A DNA stretch of 64,000 bases from Phoronis australis (taxonomy: Eukaryota; Phoronida; Phoronidae), in contig NMRA01000117.1 of NCBI GenBank assembly GCA_002633005.1, forward strand, positions 486,208-550,207, written 5' to 3'. The position numbers and the translations under genes are program-made. Below, piece after piece: positions 38,101 through 47,729 of this stretch. The first letter of the stretch is position 1. Each line of letters opens with the position of its first letter. Below the pieces are notes generated by a model. The model did not search any database. It worked only from the letters and a program-made list of their open reading frames with translations, and was not told where the DNA came from.

Positions 38101-39362
38101 CAGTGACTGGAGGCACTTCATCTACTGTCACCCGTGCCTCCATTGCGTGCAATTCCTGGAACTAGCAGTGATTCGCCCTGTGCTGTTGTCTCTAGCCTAG
38201 AGCCAGTAAGCAGCCCTGCAGCGATGTTGAGTAGTGGGAGTGAATACAGGCCTAGTTTGACACCCAGTGAAGAGAACAGTTCGTCATCCATTGAACAGAT
38301 CGGTGAACCTAAGTTTGATAAGTTTATTGTGGGCTTGTATTGGAGCTATTTAGAAGGTGCCAGGTGTGTGGCGAGGGAGTCACACGGCGGGATGTAAGTA
38401 GTTTGTGTGCTCAGATCACCCTCCAGTGGGAGTGTGTCGCAGGACACTCGGACAAGTGGGACAGTTCTTCCTTTGTACGGGAGACGATAATGAGTACACC
38501 CCAGTACGCAGCAACAGCGTGGCATGTTGACTGACTCGTAAGCAAAAGCAAACGACGACCAAACTTATCACAACCGAGGTAGAACAATAACTGACTCGAC
38601 TGCTCTCACAGTCAGACTATATGAAAAAAAATTGGCGCGAAATTCTTGCCACCCAAAACGTCACTTCCGGAGTAGACGACGAGTAATTAATTAAATTATG
38701 AAGAGCGTTAAGTAAGTGAAAAATATGTGTGGGATAATCAACGAACCTTATTTTTGCTAAAAATGACATGAAAAAGGTTGCCTTCGCCTTTAATGTAGAC
38801 CATGAAATCTCAATAATGCTGTTCCTGTTTTCTAAATTTTCATTTTGTTTTCATTTCCTGCAACTTATGAGTTATTTAAAAAAATCATTAAGGTTGTATT
38901 ATTGATAGCCCCTCATGCAAAAGTAGATAATTTTAAAAAGAATTCCTAACATTGTTTTGAAGAACAGTGTACAAAGCGTGGTGCTTAAAAGTTTCATATG
39001 AAACCAATTTGCCATTTCTGAGATATAATGTTACATTGTCCTATTCTTAATTTTTCTTCTTTCAGGCGTATAACTTCCCCCAAATTAATGTTAAACGTTG
39101 GGATCCTGTGATTACAGTCTGAATTGGCCTTACTTGCACCTAATGTAGTCATTGTTTATCTACAGGTTTGTTGTGTGATGTGACCGGTACATACGCTGTA
39201 TCCTTTACTGTTGCTGGTGTTGGCATCATTGTAGCTGGTGTAGTAGTATTCATCATGTACCTTATACTACGTGAGAGAAAGATGGCTAAAACCAAATGTA
39301 AACCAGGAACTGTCATTGAAGTTGTTCCTCCAGATGTTACTGAGAAAGACATATTTTTGTGA
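32192..39362 (+). CDS. SLC16 family monocarboxylate-transporter-like protein
   Basis: Two coding exons, 32192-33773 and 39166-39362 (phase 1 junction), give 592 residues. The ATG at 32192 follows an acceptor (TATCTTTTCAG, exon start 32167) and is preferred over an in-frame ATG further up inside the presumed intron. The SLC16 signature PPDGGWGWVV lies at residues 19-28, beginning TM1. Six membrane segments follow to about 205, then a polar loop of about 170 residues (208-376), six more segments, and a short tail ending KDIFL. Closest in feel to MCT9/12/13/14: the SGSGTGTF and GWRGTVLI blocks resemble MCT12. By alignment from memory, the TM8 Asp/Arg pair and TM1 Lys essential in MCT1 are Gly429, Gln433 and Ala here, so the substrate is probably not a simple proton-coupled lactate. 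Plasma-membrane solute carrier by family. Confidence 0.93.
34050..35316 (+). mobile_element. Tandem-repeat-cored element, copy 3 (contains gap)
   Basis: The left hairpin and GTCCGTCCGTCC tract are present, then the 509-N gap removes most of the tandem core. From 34629 onward the sequence is nearly identical to copy 2 from about 29763 to 30450, ending TCTTGT. The very high identity to copy 2 suggests recent spread, local gene conversion, or assembly duplication. Confidence 0.7.
34120..34628. other. Assembly gap (509 N)
   Basis: A run of 509 undetermined bases lies inside the tandem core of element copy 3, as expected where short reads cannot span repeated subunits. Long open frames that run through it have no meaning. 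Confidence 0.99.
37494..38789 (+). mobile_element. Kolobok-like non-autonomous transposon (1296 bp)
   Basis: Flanked by TTAA (37490-37493 and 38790-38793). Terminal inverted repeats start AGGCGAAGTCAACC at the left and end GGTTGCCTTCGCCT at the right (one mismatch). Homology between the arms extends about 250 bp inward, to GGTCGTCGTTTGCTTTTG. TTAA duplication together with a THAP-type protein is the combination described for the Kolobok superfamily. The roughly 790-bp centre carries only a broken N-terminal part of the transposase gene, so the copy is dead and depends on others. Confidence 0.75.
37714..38534 (+). pseudogene. Broken THAP-domain transposase fragment
   Basis: One frame gives RRFPKDDTLRRTWLA, the mid-THAP motif. 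Another frame, overlapping it, gives MHFLPSDYDRDMYAEL and a following KGTMPTLLIPG, which is the end of a THAP domain. The two are separated by a frameshift. The zinc-ligand Cys expected three residues before His in the C-x2-H pair is Arg (CGT for TGT). Further downstream, LLELFRRCQVC and TLQWECVAGHSDKWDSS resemble the zinc-knuckle-like region that follows in such transposases. The catalytic region is missing. Confidence 0.65.
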
Positions 39363-39486
39363 ACCAGTATTGAGTCATGTTACTGAAGTTAGTGTATCAC
39401 TTCCCTGCAAACAATCTTTTGATTGGTGAGTTTGATCATCTTATATTGGTCTAGGTGCTGTTGGTTGTATTTTATAATTGTAATGG

Positions 39487-39492
39487 ATTAAA
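39487..39492 (+). terminator. Candidate poly(A) signal of the SLC16 gene
   Basis: ATTAAA, the common variant hexamer, lies 125 bp after the TGA at 39360-39362, in a T-rich context. No AATAAA occurs nearer on this strand. Confidence 0.5.
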
Positions 39493-39680
39493 GTTCTTTT
39501 ATTCCTTCTTATGAATTTCTGTCAAAACTATATTTTATCGGACTTTATTTATATCATCTTAGTACCGTAATTTACGGTGTTCAATTTGATTTCACAGCCT
39601 CTACAGTTTGCAACATTTATGTTAGGCATTTTGTCACCTACTTGTTCCAAGTTCATGTAGCAGTAGATTAATGTACTATA

Positions 39681-39978
39681 GCAGCACTGAAAAACGTGGA
39701 GGGGGCTATAGCCCCCAGCCCCCTGTGGTGCACTGCAGTGCTGTAGTGGTAAAATTAGTGGTAAGTAGGTGCCCAAAGCCCACCGTATCACCTTGAGCAC
39801 TGAACATAACTCAGGGTGCATAGGCGCTACGTTCAGCTGCCAAAAGGTGATTGGCTACGCTTACATGCGCCTACGCCCCACTACAGCACTGGTGCACTGC
39901 CCATAGACCGTGGGCGGCGCTGGACTGAAGAAAGTGGGGGGCTATAGCCCTCCAGCCCCCTATGGTGCGCCACCCATG
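39681..39978 (+). repeat. GC-rich dispersed repeat, related to 3664-3806
   Basis: Contains CACTGAAAAACGTGGAGGGG and GGCTATAGCCCCCAGCCCCC, and later GGCGGCGCTGGACTGAAGAA and GGGGGGCTATAGCCCTCCAG. The same unit order as the repeat at 3664-3806, inverted relative to it. Class unknown. Confidence 0.5.
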
Positions 39979-40940
39979 AAATATGGTAATTGTTATGTTA
40001 ATTTAGGTAAAAGTATACATTGTTTCTATTGGCATGTGTGTGCAAATATTACAACTTTATTATGTAATGTCATGGTAAACTTTCCAATTTAAGACATTGT
40101 CTGGCTGAGAAGTGAAATTTATTAATCACCTTTAATTTTCATGCAACATATGTAGCAAGAAATTAATTGCTTTTCCATGTCCAAGTTTTGTACCTCAGCT
40201 ACCATCAGACATTCACAACAGTATTGGAAGCACTTGAAAAATGAAAAAAGGGCAATCTTGGTAATTATTTTTGTCTGAAATTGGTGAGATTTTACCATAA
40301 AAGAAAAAAAAAATGTCCTTGACGAGCATAGCAAAATCGTAAATTCGCAGAAGGTATGAATTAGAGGAATTGCTGTGTACAGGTTAAATCAGTATTAAAC
40401 AGAATACCATTAATATGTCATATGTTACAGATACTCATACACCATGTCTGCCATGATATCTTGTACAATAATAGACACCAGCATATCACTGATGCACACC
40501 TGAATAATTTTACTGAATACATACAAAACACAACAAAATCTAATAACAAATGGGTTGTTTTTGCAAGTTGTTCTGGTGTGATCATAGACTATAATCTATG
40601 GTGTGATCTAGGTTTTCTTTGTTCACAGTGTCAGTTCTGGTGTGATCTAGGTTTTCTTTGTTCACAGTGTCAGCTTGGTCGAGTTCTTACTTGAATATGG
40701 CGACTGAACAAAAATGTTTTAGAACCTCACAAGTCATCAGTGACCTCAATAGGTACACAACTTGTGATGCATGTTTAGATATTATTGTTATACAAAGGTG
40801 ACCCTGCCATACAATTTTTACTACTTGGTGATGTAATGGCATGTTGTTAGTGGCCTTTGTGGTTACTGTTTTCTGTTTTAATGCTATGTTTATTAAAATA
40901 CTTTCTTCTGACATAGTTATCGCAATTATTGTTTTTGCTT
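39979..40940. other. Gene-free intergenic stretch
   Basis: A 34-36 bp direct repeat (GGTGTGATCTAGGTTTTCTT type) occurs twice at about 40596-40676. Nothing coding is recognised. Confidence 0.4.
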
Positions 40941-42206
40941 TTTTATGTACCCACACATTTATATGTGGACGCATTATGCCGTCATCTACGTCCGTCCATC
41001 CGGGCGGCGTCCGCTGCTCTATCTCCAAATCCTTTAACATACGTTTATGAAATTTGGCGCATATGTTCCATTCATGAATGAGACGGCATGAGCGAACTTT
41101 CGGACAGATCCTACTACCGGTGTGCCCCCTAGTGGCAATTTTAGTTTTTTACGCTTACCTTTGTATCTTCAAAAGTCCTGAACAGATTTTCATGAAATTT
41201 GGCATGTAGGCACCTACTAGTGAGATGATGCTATCCTCCTGTTTTCGGATGGATTTGATGTAGTTTGCACCACCTATAAGCCATTTTTACTATTTTCAAG
41301 TCTGTTTTTTGCGTCCACCCCTCTATCAACCAAACCGCGCAAAGGATAATTGTGAAAATTGGCATGTATGTGCTTACTATAAAGAGGACGGTCAAGAATG
41401 ATTTTCCGATTTCGACTACTGTGGCGCCTCCTAGTGGCAGTTTTGTTTTTGTTGCCTCTATGGCTGTATCTCCTACACCGTTCGCAGGATCTTTACTTAA
41501 TTTATCAAGTGTATTTATGTGATGTTGACTACGGATGACGACTTTCAAACAGATCTGACTATACTGCTGTGTCCCCTAGTGGAAATTTTAGTTTTTTATG
41601 TAACTCAGTATCTTCAAAAGTCCTCAACAGATTTTCATAAAATTTTAAATATAGGCATCTATTGGTGTGATGATGCTGTCTGCTTTTGGTTGGAATCGAG
41701 GTATTTTGCACCACCCAGTGGCCACTTTTGATGTTTTCAAATCTTGTGTTTGGTGCCCATCCCTTTATCAACCAAATCATTTTAAAATTGGCATATATGT
41801 TCTCAGTGTGAAGACGACCTTTGATGATGGTAACTGATTACTGTGGCGCCTCCTAGTGGTAGTTTTGTTTTGTGCCCATAGTTGTATCTCTTAAACCCAC
41901 TGTATGATCTTCACTAAATTTAGTAAGTGTATTTATACGAAGATAACAACAGACGATGATGATTTTCAGGCGGCTCCAACAGACACGGTGCCCACTAGTG
42001 GCAATTTCATTTTATTCTGTTTTCCTTTGTTTCTTTAAGTTCCTTGGCAGATTTTTATGAAATATGGCATGTTCCTGTTTTTGGATGGATTGTATGTTTT
42101 TGCGCCATCTAGTTTCCATTTTTATGATACAAATATTAAATAACCCTAAAGCACACCATTTGCAATGCATTCGTGGGTGCATTTCAACGCTCCGCGTTGC
42201 TCTTGT
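40941..42206 (+). mobile_element. Tandem-repeat-cored element, copy 4 (diverged)
   Basis: The same left hairpin region (CCACACATTTATATGTGG), a GTCCGTCC tract and CTAGTGGC-ending subunits are present, and the right hairpin appears as CAACGCTCCGCGTTG before CTCTTGT. Subunits are more diverged and several marks are lost. The long unique tail of copies 1-3 is mostly absent, so this is an older or different subfamily member. Confidence 0.65.
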
Positions 42207-44340
42207 TTATATATATTTCTGAGATATGATGTTTGTTGTAATCACCTCAGTGTCTTGTACGTTATTCGGGTACCATGGGGCTACACCATACTTACTCGGC
42301 CACTTTTTGTTATGTTAATGCCTCATTTTGTTCATCAACATTAACCTCTACTGATCTTGGAGTTCAATGAACTATCGATTGCATTAGTCACCTGTTCAAA
42401 CAAATGTTCATGTAAGCTAGATTTATTAACACCCTGTGTCTGAAAGTCCTCAGGTTCAGTAGTAGCACTGCTGATACAGGTCAATAGGGCAAGTTGTGGG
42501 ACGACATTACAGGAAGGGTCAAGAGGCTTAACAATTTTTTTGGTGTTTTTTTGGAAAGCGAGTGCAGAAATACTGTGTGACAAATTAACCAATGCCATTT
42601 GAAAGGGGTAAGCCTTTGTCTACAGAATTTGATCAACTTCTTTGTTTTGTGATTTACAATAATGGCAGGTGTTTTGAAAATGTTGACATCATTTGAAACT
42701 TGGCTCATTTCAGGGTGGCACCTTGTACTTTGTTTATAAATTTGTGTGCAATTCCCAGCTATGGTCAAGGGGCCAGAATCTACAGGCATGTTGTGTGGAG
42801 TAGAGTGGGATAAATTCATGTATCCTGGACTATAAGTTTGGCTTCAGAAATATGATAAACTTAACCAAAATAGATTCATTAGGTTTTGTTTCTTTGGTAT
42901 ACGTTGAATAGTTTTGATAAATAACTTTTTCTACACCGGTGGGTAACTGACCTGCGAGTTTTATGGGGGACAAAGAAGCACCGAAATGCTTAAGAATGAA
43001 CATGTACTTGGCTCTTAATTTAGAAACTGCTGTCATTTGCAGAAACCACCTGGGACTGAGGTTTTAGTAATGTGTATACTTGTATAGTGTTGATGTATAG
43101 ATAGCAACGGAATGGTTGTCCATAGTTCCCATATTCGTGTCGCCTTGTTTAGCCCAAAAATAACGTCACTAGGACTTTACATCTGTAATATGTGGTATGG
43201 ATAAAACTTATTCAAAATGTTATCTATATTGTTAAAACTAACTTATCAATCACGTCTGTGAAGAGTAAGTTGATAAGTCCAGAATAGGCATGATGAAGAA
43301 ATGACGAATCAGATATTAGATTCAGAGGAGCTGTGAAAATGCTAGCAATTTCATTGGCTGAAATAATAGTAAAAACGGTAGCCAGATAAGCTATCGGCGA
43401 GGGGTCATTTTCACCTGCTGTTAGTTTGTTTTCTCACTACCCGAATCACTTTTCGCTCACTTTTTGTCTCTGTGATGATAAAACAAAGGCCTCTTATCAA
43501 TGTGCCTTTGTATCCTTTGAAGCAGTCCAGTTACAAAAGTGCTAACGAAAACACCAGTTGTTTTAGGTAACTCATACTTCCAGCCAAGTACCATTAAGAG
43601 TGACCCTGGCGACTGTTCACATTAATGGGGTTTGTGGTGCTAGCGAAAAAATGCCATGTGAACCAGGTAAGAGAACCTGAATTTACGAGGTCACAGTTCA
43701 CAAAGCGTATGTCCGTGTTTTTGCTTGTGAAGAGCTGTCTTTTGTAGGAAAAAACAACATGTTCAAAGTGCCCTATTGCCAATAATTAGCAAACTTCAGG
43801 GACCAAGTTGGTGTCATTCTGTAGGTTAAGACTTCAACTTTATGTTACGAAATGGCTAAATTGTTGAAAACTTGATCAGTTTGCTTTTGATTCACATTTG
43901 AAAATCCATTAAAATATCTGAAAATAGTTGTTCCTTCCTGGTAATGTCTTCCTACTGGTAGAGATGTGTACAGTTTCAACATATGCACTATTTGTAGGTA
44001 TTGTATGCAAGGTAAATAATCAAGTTTTCCAATAGAGCAATTAAGTTACGGATAGCACATGCAAGTTAAAGTCATGTGGCTTGGCTATCCTTCCGCCTAA
44101 TATACGTACATTGAGGATTCAGATTTCAACTTTGAAGGGTGTCTAATAAAGATTTTCTCTCTTTTGTGGACAACGGTATAGTAATTACATTAAAATCTGC
44201 CCTTACATTTGGCAGTGGAACTGAATCACTTCTACACAAGTCTTTGAGGAATGTGGCTAGCAGGTCTCCAAAGTTGGTATGAATAAACCATCAAACAGAT
44301 GATAGTGGTATGAATGTTCATTGCTGAAACCATGAAATAA
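42207..44340. other. Gene-free intergenic stretch
   Basis: Open frames of up to about 110 codons at 42341-42819 on the minus strand have no family resemblance. No repeat boundary was found. Confidence 0.4.
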
Positions 44341-44715
44341 TGATTGTTACCAATCAGTGACCTAATTTTACTTTAGAGCAAAGCTTTCGAGCCCATCTTG
44401 GGCTCTTTGTCATTGGGGGTCGCCTGGTGGTTGTCCAACTCCACCTGATGACTGTCACTTGAGAGGAGGTATTGGGAACCCTACAACCATGGGGGAACAC
44501 CAAATAGATGCAACACAGTTGAGGTATTAGCTAGGCAGGGTCAGTACGAGTTTCCAGCCATTTACCAACGACTCCTCTCACATGGCAGCCACCAGGCACC
44601 ATCCATAAGTGACCACGTGATCCAGAGGTCACTGTGCCCTGGCGTAGAGCACAAAAGTGAGTTCGAAAGCTAGGCTCTTGAGTAAAACCAGGCCACTGAT
44701 AGATAATAATAAGTT
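44341..44715. repeat. Inverted repeat with ribozyme-like hairpin arms
   Basis: The outer arms mirror each other. Read inward-to-outward, each has TCGAAAGCT, a GCTCT, AGTAAAA and CCACTGAT or TCACTGAT (left arm 44341-44395 complement, right arm 44660-44710). On the minus strand the left arm shows TGACAAAGAGCCC, a 5-nt loop, GGGCTCGAAAGC: a perfect 6-bp hairpin followed by GAAA. This resembles stem II and the core of a hammerhead ribozyme with core changes. A relic of a Penelope-like or retrozyme-type element is possible. About 260 bp lie between the arms. Confidence 0.45.
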
Positions 44716-46212
44716 TAATCAAACAGTAAGATCATCGTTTTCGCTTTAGTCTCGAAAGTGACATTATCTGAGGTATGCTGTACATATAGACTAGATCTAC
44801 AGGTCAAACAGGCACAGGTTTGGATTATATACTTGGTATGAGGAAAAAGTGGATAAATAAGGCCAATTTTAAAATATTGTTTGCTTCCATTTGTCCATCT
44901 TCACTGCTCTTAGATGGCTTAGTTCATCTGCAACACCTCGGGTATTTTTGTAATCTCAAATTATTGAATGGAGATGTTTCATACCTCCACATGTCACAAG
45001 CAGCAGTCCTATGCAGCATAATTCTCAGTTAAAATGAACCACCTAGGGATAATTTGAGGTGAAAAAAGTACCTGAGCTATTTCAATGTGTTAGGTTGGTA
45101 GGTAGAATATTTTAGTCCCTCACATATTGCGGTCCATCACGTGAGGGGAAGCAGACATAATTTTAATTCACAACTAATAAGAATTGGTGCTTTGCTGATA
45201 AATAGCATCTAGTTGAGGAAAAAGAAAATTAGATGTTCAGTATTGTGCATTGACTACCTCATCTAACCTGATGTTAAGTTGTAGCCAGTTGTTTACCATT
45301 GTTAAGGAGCCATGTTTCTCAGTGATGTTGATTGATCTTGAAGAAATATACATTTATGCTGGGTTTAATTCTTTGTTTGAGTTTTTAAAAACAAATTGAC
45401 TAGTCAATCAGGCTGCTGTACAGTTTGTTCAATTTTACATATTATAGCTCTTCAGTTCCACACTTAAAACATGGATTGGACAAAAAACTTCAGGAAAACT
45501 ATGTAATACAGAATGCAGTGCAGAACGTCTACATTGGTTCACTACAAACATATAGCTACTAGGAGAGTTCATTATCTTTATGACTTGCATTAGGGGACTC
45601 GGAATGCAATCATCTCCATACTGCATACACATTTTCATGGAATATCGTTCAATACGTTAAGCAGATAGAGAAGCAGACAATAAAATGTAGGCCAAACTTG
45701 CCACTAAGAGGTACAGTACAAGGTTAATCGACACAAAAATAGGAAGGGTGGTTTTTGACTCCTTAAAAGAAACACATGTGCGAAATTTCATGAATTACCA
45801 TTGAATAACTTCGAAGACAAAAGAGGCACTCTAAAAAAGTGCCACAAGGCAGCACAGCAGTTGTTGGATCTGTGTCAAACTTCACATCACCTGTCGCACT
45901 CTCATTAGAAAAGTTCTGACCAGTTTTCATCTTTGAATTCATTATGCAGATGGCGAAGCAGACGCCAAAAATAAAAATGATGGGGGGTTGCAGCAGTTTT
46001 TAACTCTGTCGGAATATTTATGAGTAGCATCGTCTCCTTGATAAGAACACTAAAATTTTAGAAAAAATACAAAGTGATTTTGAGGTAAAAGGAAAAACAA
46101 AATTGTCAATAGGTGGCACTGCAGTAGCCAGATTCATACCAAAGTCGTAAGCTTCATAGGAACACACCTGCCATATTTTATGAAAATCCCGCAAGAGGTT
46201 TAGGAAACACAG
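44716..46212. other. Gene-free intergenic stretch
   Basis: No coding, RNA or repeat feature recognised before the 33-bp array begins. Confidence 0.4.
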
Positions 46213-47509
46213 CAGTGAACACCATACAAACATGATGGCAATGTGCAGTGAACACCATACAAACATGATGGCAATGTGCAGTGAACACCATACAAACACG
46301 ATGGCAATGTGCAGTGAACACCATACAAACATGATGGCAATGTGCAGTGAACACCATACAAACATGATGGCAATGTGCAGTGAACACCATACAAACATGA
46401 TGGCAATGTGCAGTGAACACCATACAAACATGATGGCAATGTGCAGTGAACACCATACAAACATGATGGCAATGTGCAGTGAACACCATACAAACATGAT
46501 GGCAATGTGCAGTGAACACCATACAAACATGATGGCAATGTGCAGTGAACACCATACAAACATGATGGCAATGTGCAGTGAACACCATACAAACATGATG
46601 GCAATGTGCAGTGAACACCATACAAACATGATGGCAATGTGCAGTGAACACCATACAAACATGATGGCAATGTGCAGTGAACACCATACAAACATGATGG
46701 CAATGTGCAGTGAACACCATACAAACATGATGGCAATGTGCAGTGAACACCATACAAACATGATGGCAATGTGCAGTGAACACCATACAAACATGATGGC
46801 AATGTGCAGTGAACACCATACAAACATGATGGCAATGTGCAGTGAACACCATACAAACATGATGGCAATGTGCAGTGAACACCATACAAACATGATGGCA
46901 ATGTGCAGTGAACACCATACAAACATGATGGCAATGTGCAGTGAACACCATACAAACATGATGGCAATGTGCAGTGAACACCATACAAACATGATGGCAA
47001 TGTGCAGTGAACACCATACAAACATGATGGCAATGTGCAGTGAACACCATACAAACATGATGGCAATGTGCAGTGAACACCATACAAACATGATGGCAAT
47101 GTGCAGTGAACACCATACAAACATGATGGCAATGTGCAGTGAACACCATACAAACATGATGGCAATGTGCAGTGAACACCATACAAACATGATGGCAATG
47201 TGCAGTGAACACCATACAAACATGATGGCAATGTGCAGTGAACACCATACAAACATGATGGCAATGTGCAGTGAACACCATACAAACATGATGGCAATGT
47301 GCAGTGAACACCATACAAACATGATGGCAATGTGCAGTGAACACCATACAAACATGATGGCAATGTGCAGTGAACACCATACAAACATGATGGCAATGTG
47401 CAGTGAACACCATACAAACATGATGGCAATGTGCAGTGAACACCATACAAACATGATGGCAATGTGCAGTGAACACCATACAAACATGATGGCAATGTGC
47501 AGTGAACAC
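46213..47509. repeat. 33-bp satellite array, 39 near-identical copies
   Basis: The unit CAGTGAACACCATACAAACA plus TGATGGCAATGTG repeats 39 times plus 10 bases. The only deviation I see is one T-to-C at 46299. Because 33 is a multiple of 3 and the unit lacks stops in several frames, four long open frames (437-489 codons, both strands) appear; all are artefacts of periodicity. The array ends at an N, so true length is unknown. It starts about 160 bp downstream of the LIPT1 poly(A) signal. Confidence 0.97.
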
Positions 47510-47510
47510 N

Positions 47511-47612
47511 CACTTAAACTGAGGATAACGATGGCCAGCTACTACCATGCACTTAAACTGAGGTTAACGATGGCCAGCTACTACCATGCACTTAAACGGA
47601 GGTTAACGATGG
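47511..47612. repeat. 39-bp tandem repeat, 2.6 copies
   Basis: CACTTAAACTGAGG(A/T)TAACG plus ATGGCCAGCTACTACCATG occurs twice in full and once truncated, immediately after the N that closes the 33-bp array. It contributes a coding-looking tail to the frames of the neighbouring array. Confidence 0.9.
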
Positions 47613-47667
47613 TTGTGTGAGGTCGAACCAGTTTGGCTAGACTGAGTAGGTGAGGCCTTGAAAAGCA

Positions 47668-47673
47668 TTTATT
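47668..47673 (-). terminator. Poly(A) signal of LIPT1
   Basis: AATAAA on the minus strand (TTTATT on +), about 57 bp beyond the LIPT1 stop codon, with no nearer canonical hexamer. Confidence 0.75.
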
Positions 47674-47729
47674 AACAGTGTTCAAATGAAAACAAACGAC
47701 TAGTTTCTCATGGGTCCAATTACAGTTAT

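Larger units (their letters stand above)
33774..39165 (+). other. SLC16 gene intron (5.4 kb) filled with repeats
   Basis: Donor AG|GTAAGTGG at 33774 and acceptor TTTATCTACAG ending at 39165 define the intron. It contains a tandem-repeat element (34050-35316, with gap) and a Kolobok-like transposon (37494-38789). The stretch 35317-37489 shows no further recognisable feature. Confidence 0.85.

Noticed and set aside
46213-47509. CRISPR-like regular repeat
   Set aside because: Units are contiguous with no variable spacers, in a spliced eukaryotic genome. It is a satellite.
46018-47620. Four long open frames (437-489 codons) on both strands
   Set aside because: They are translations of the 33-bp repeat, whose period is a multiple of 3. 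Each encodes the same 11-residue unit dozens of times, and they overlap one another on both strands.
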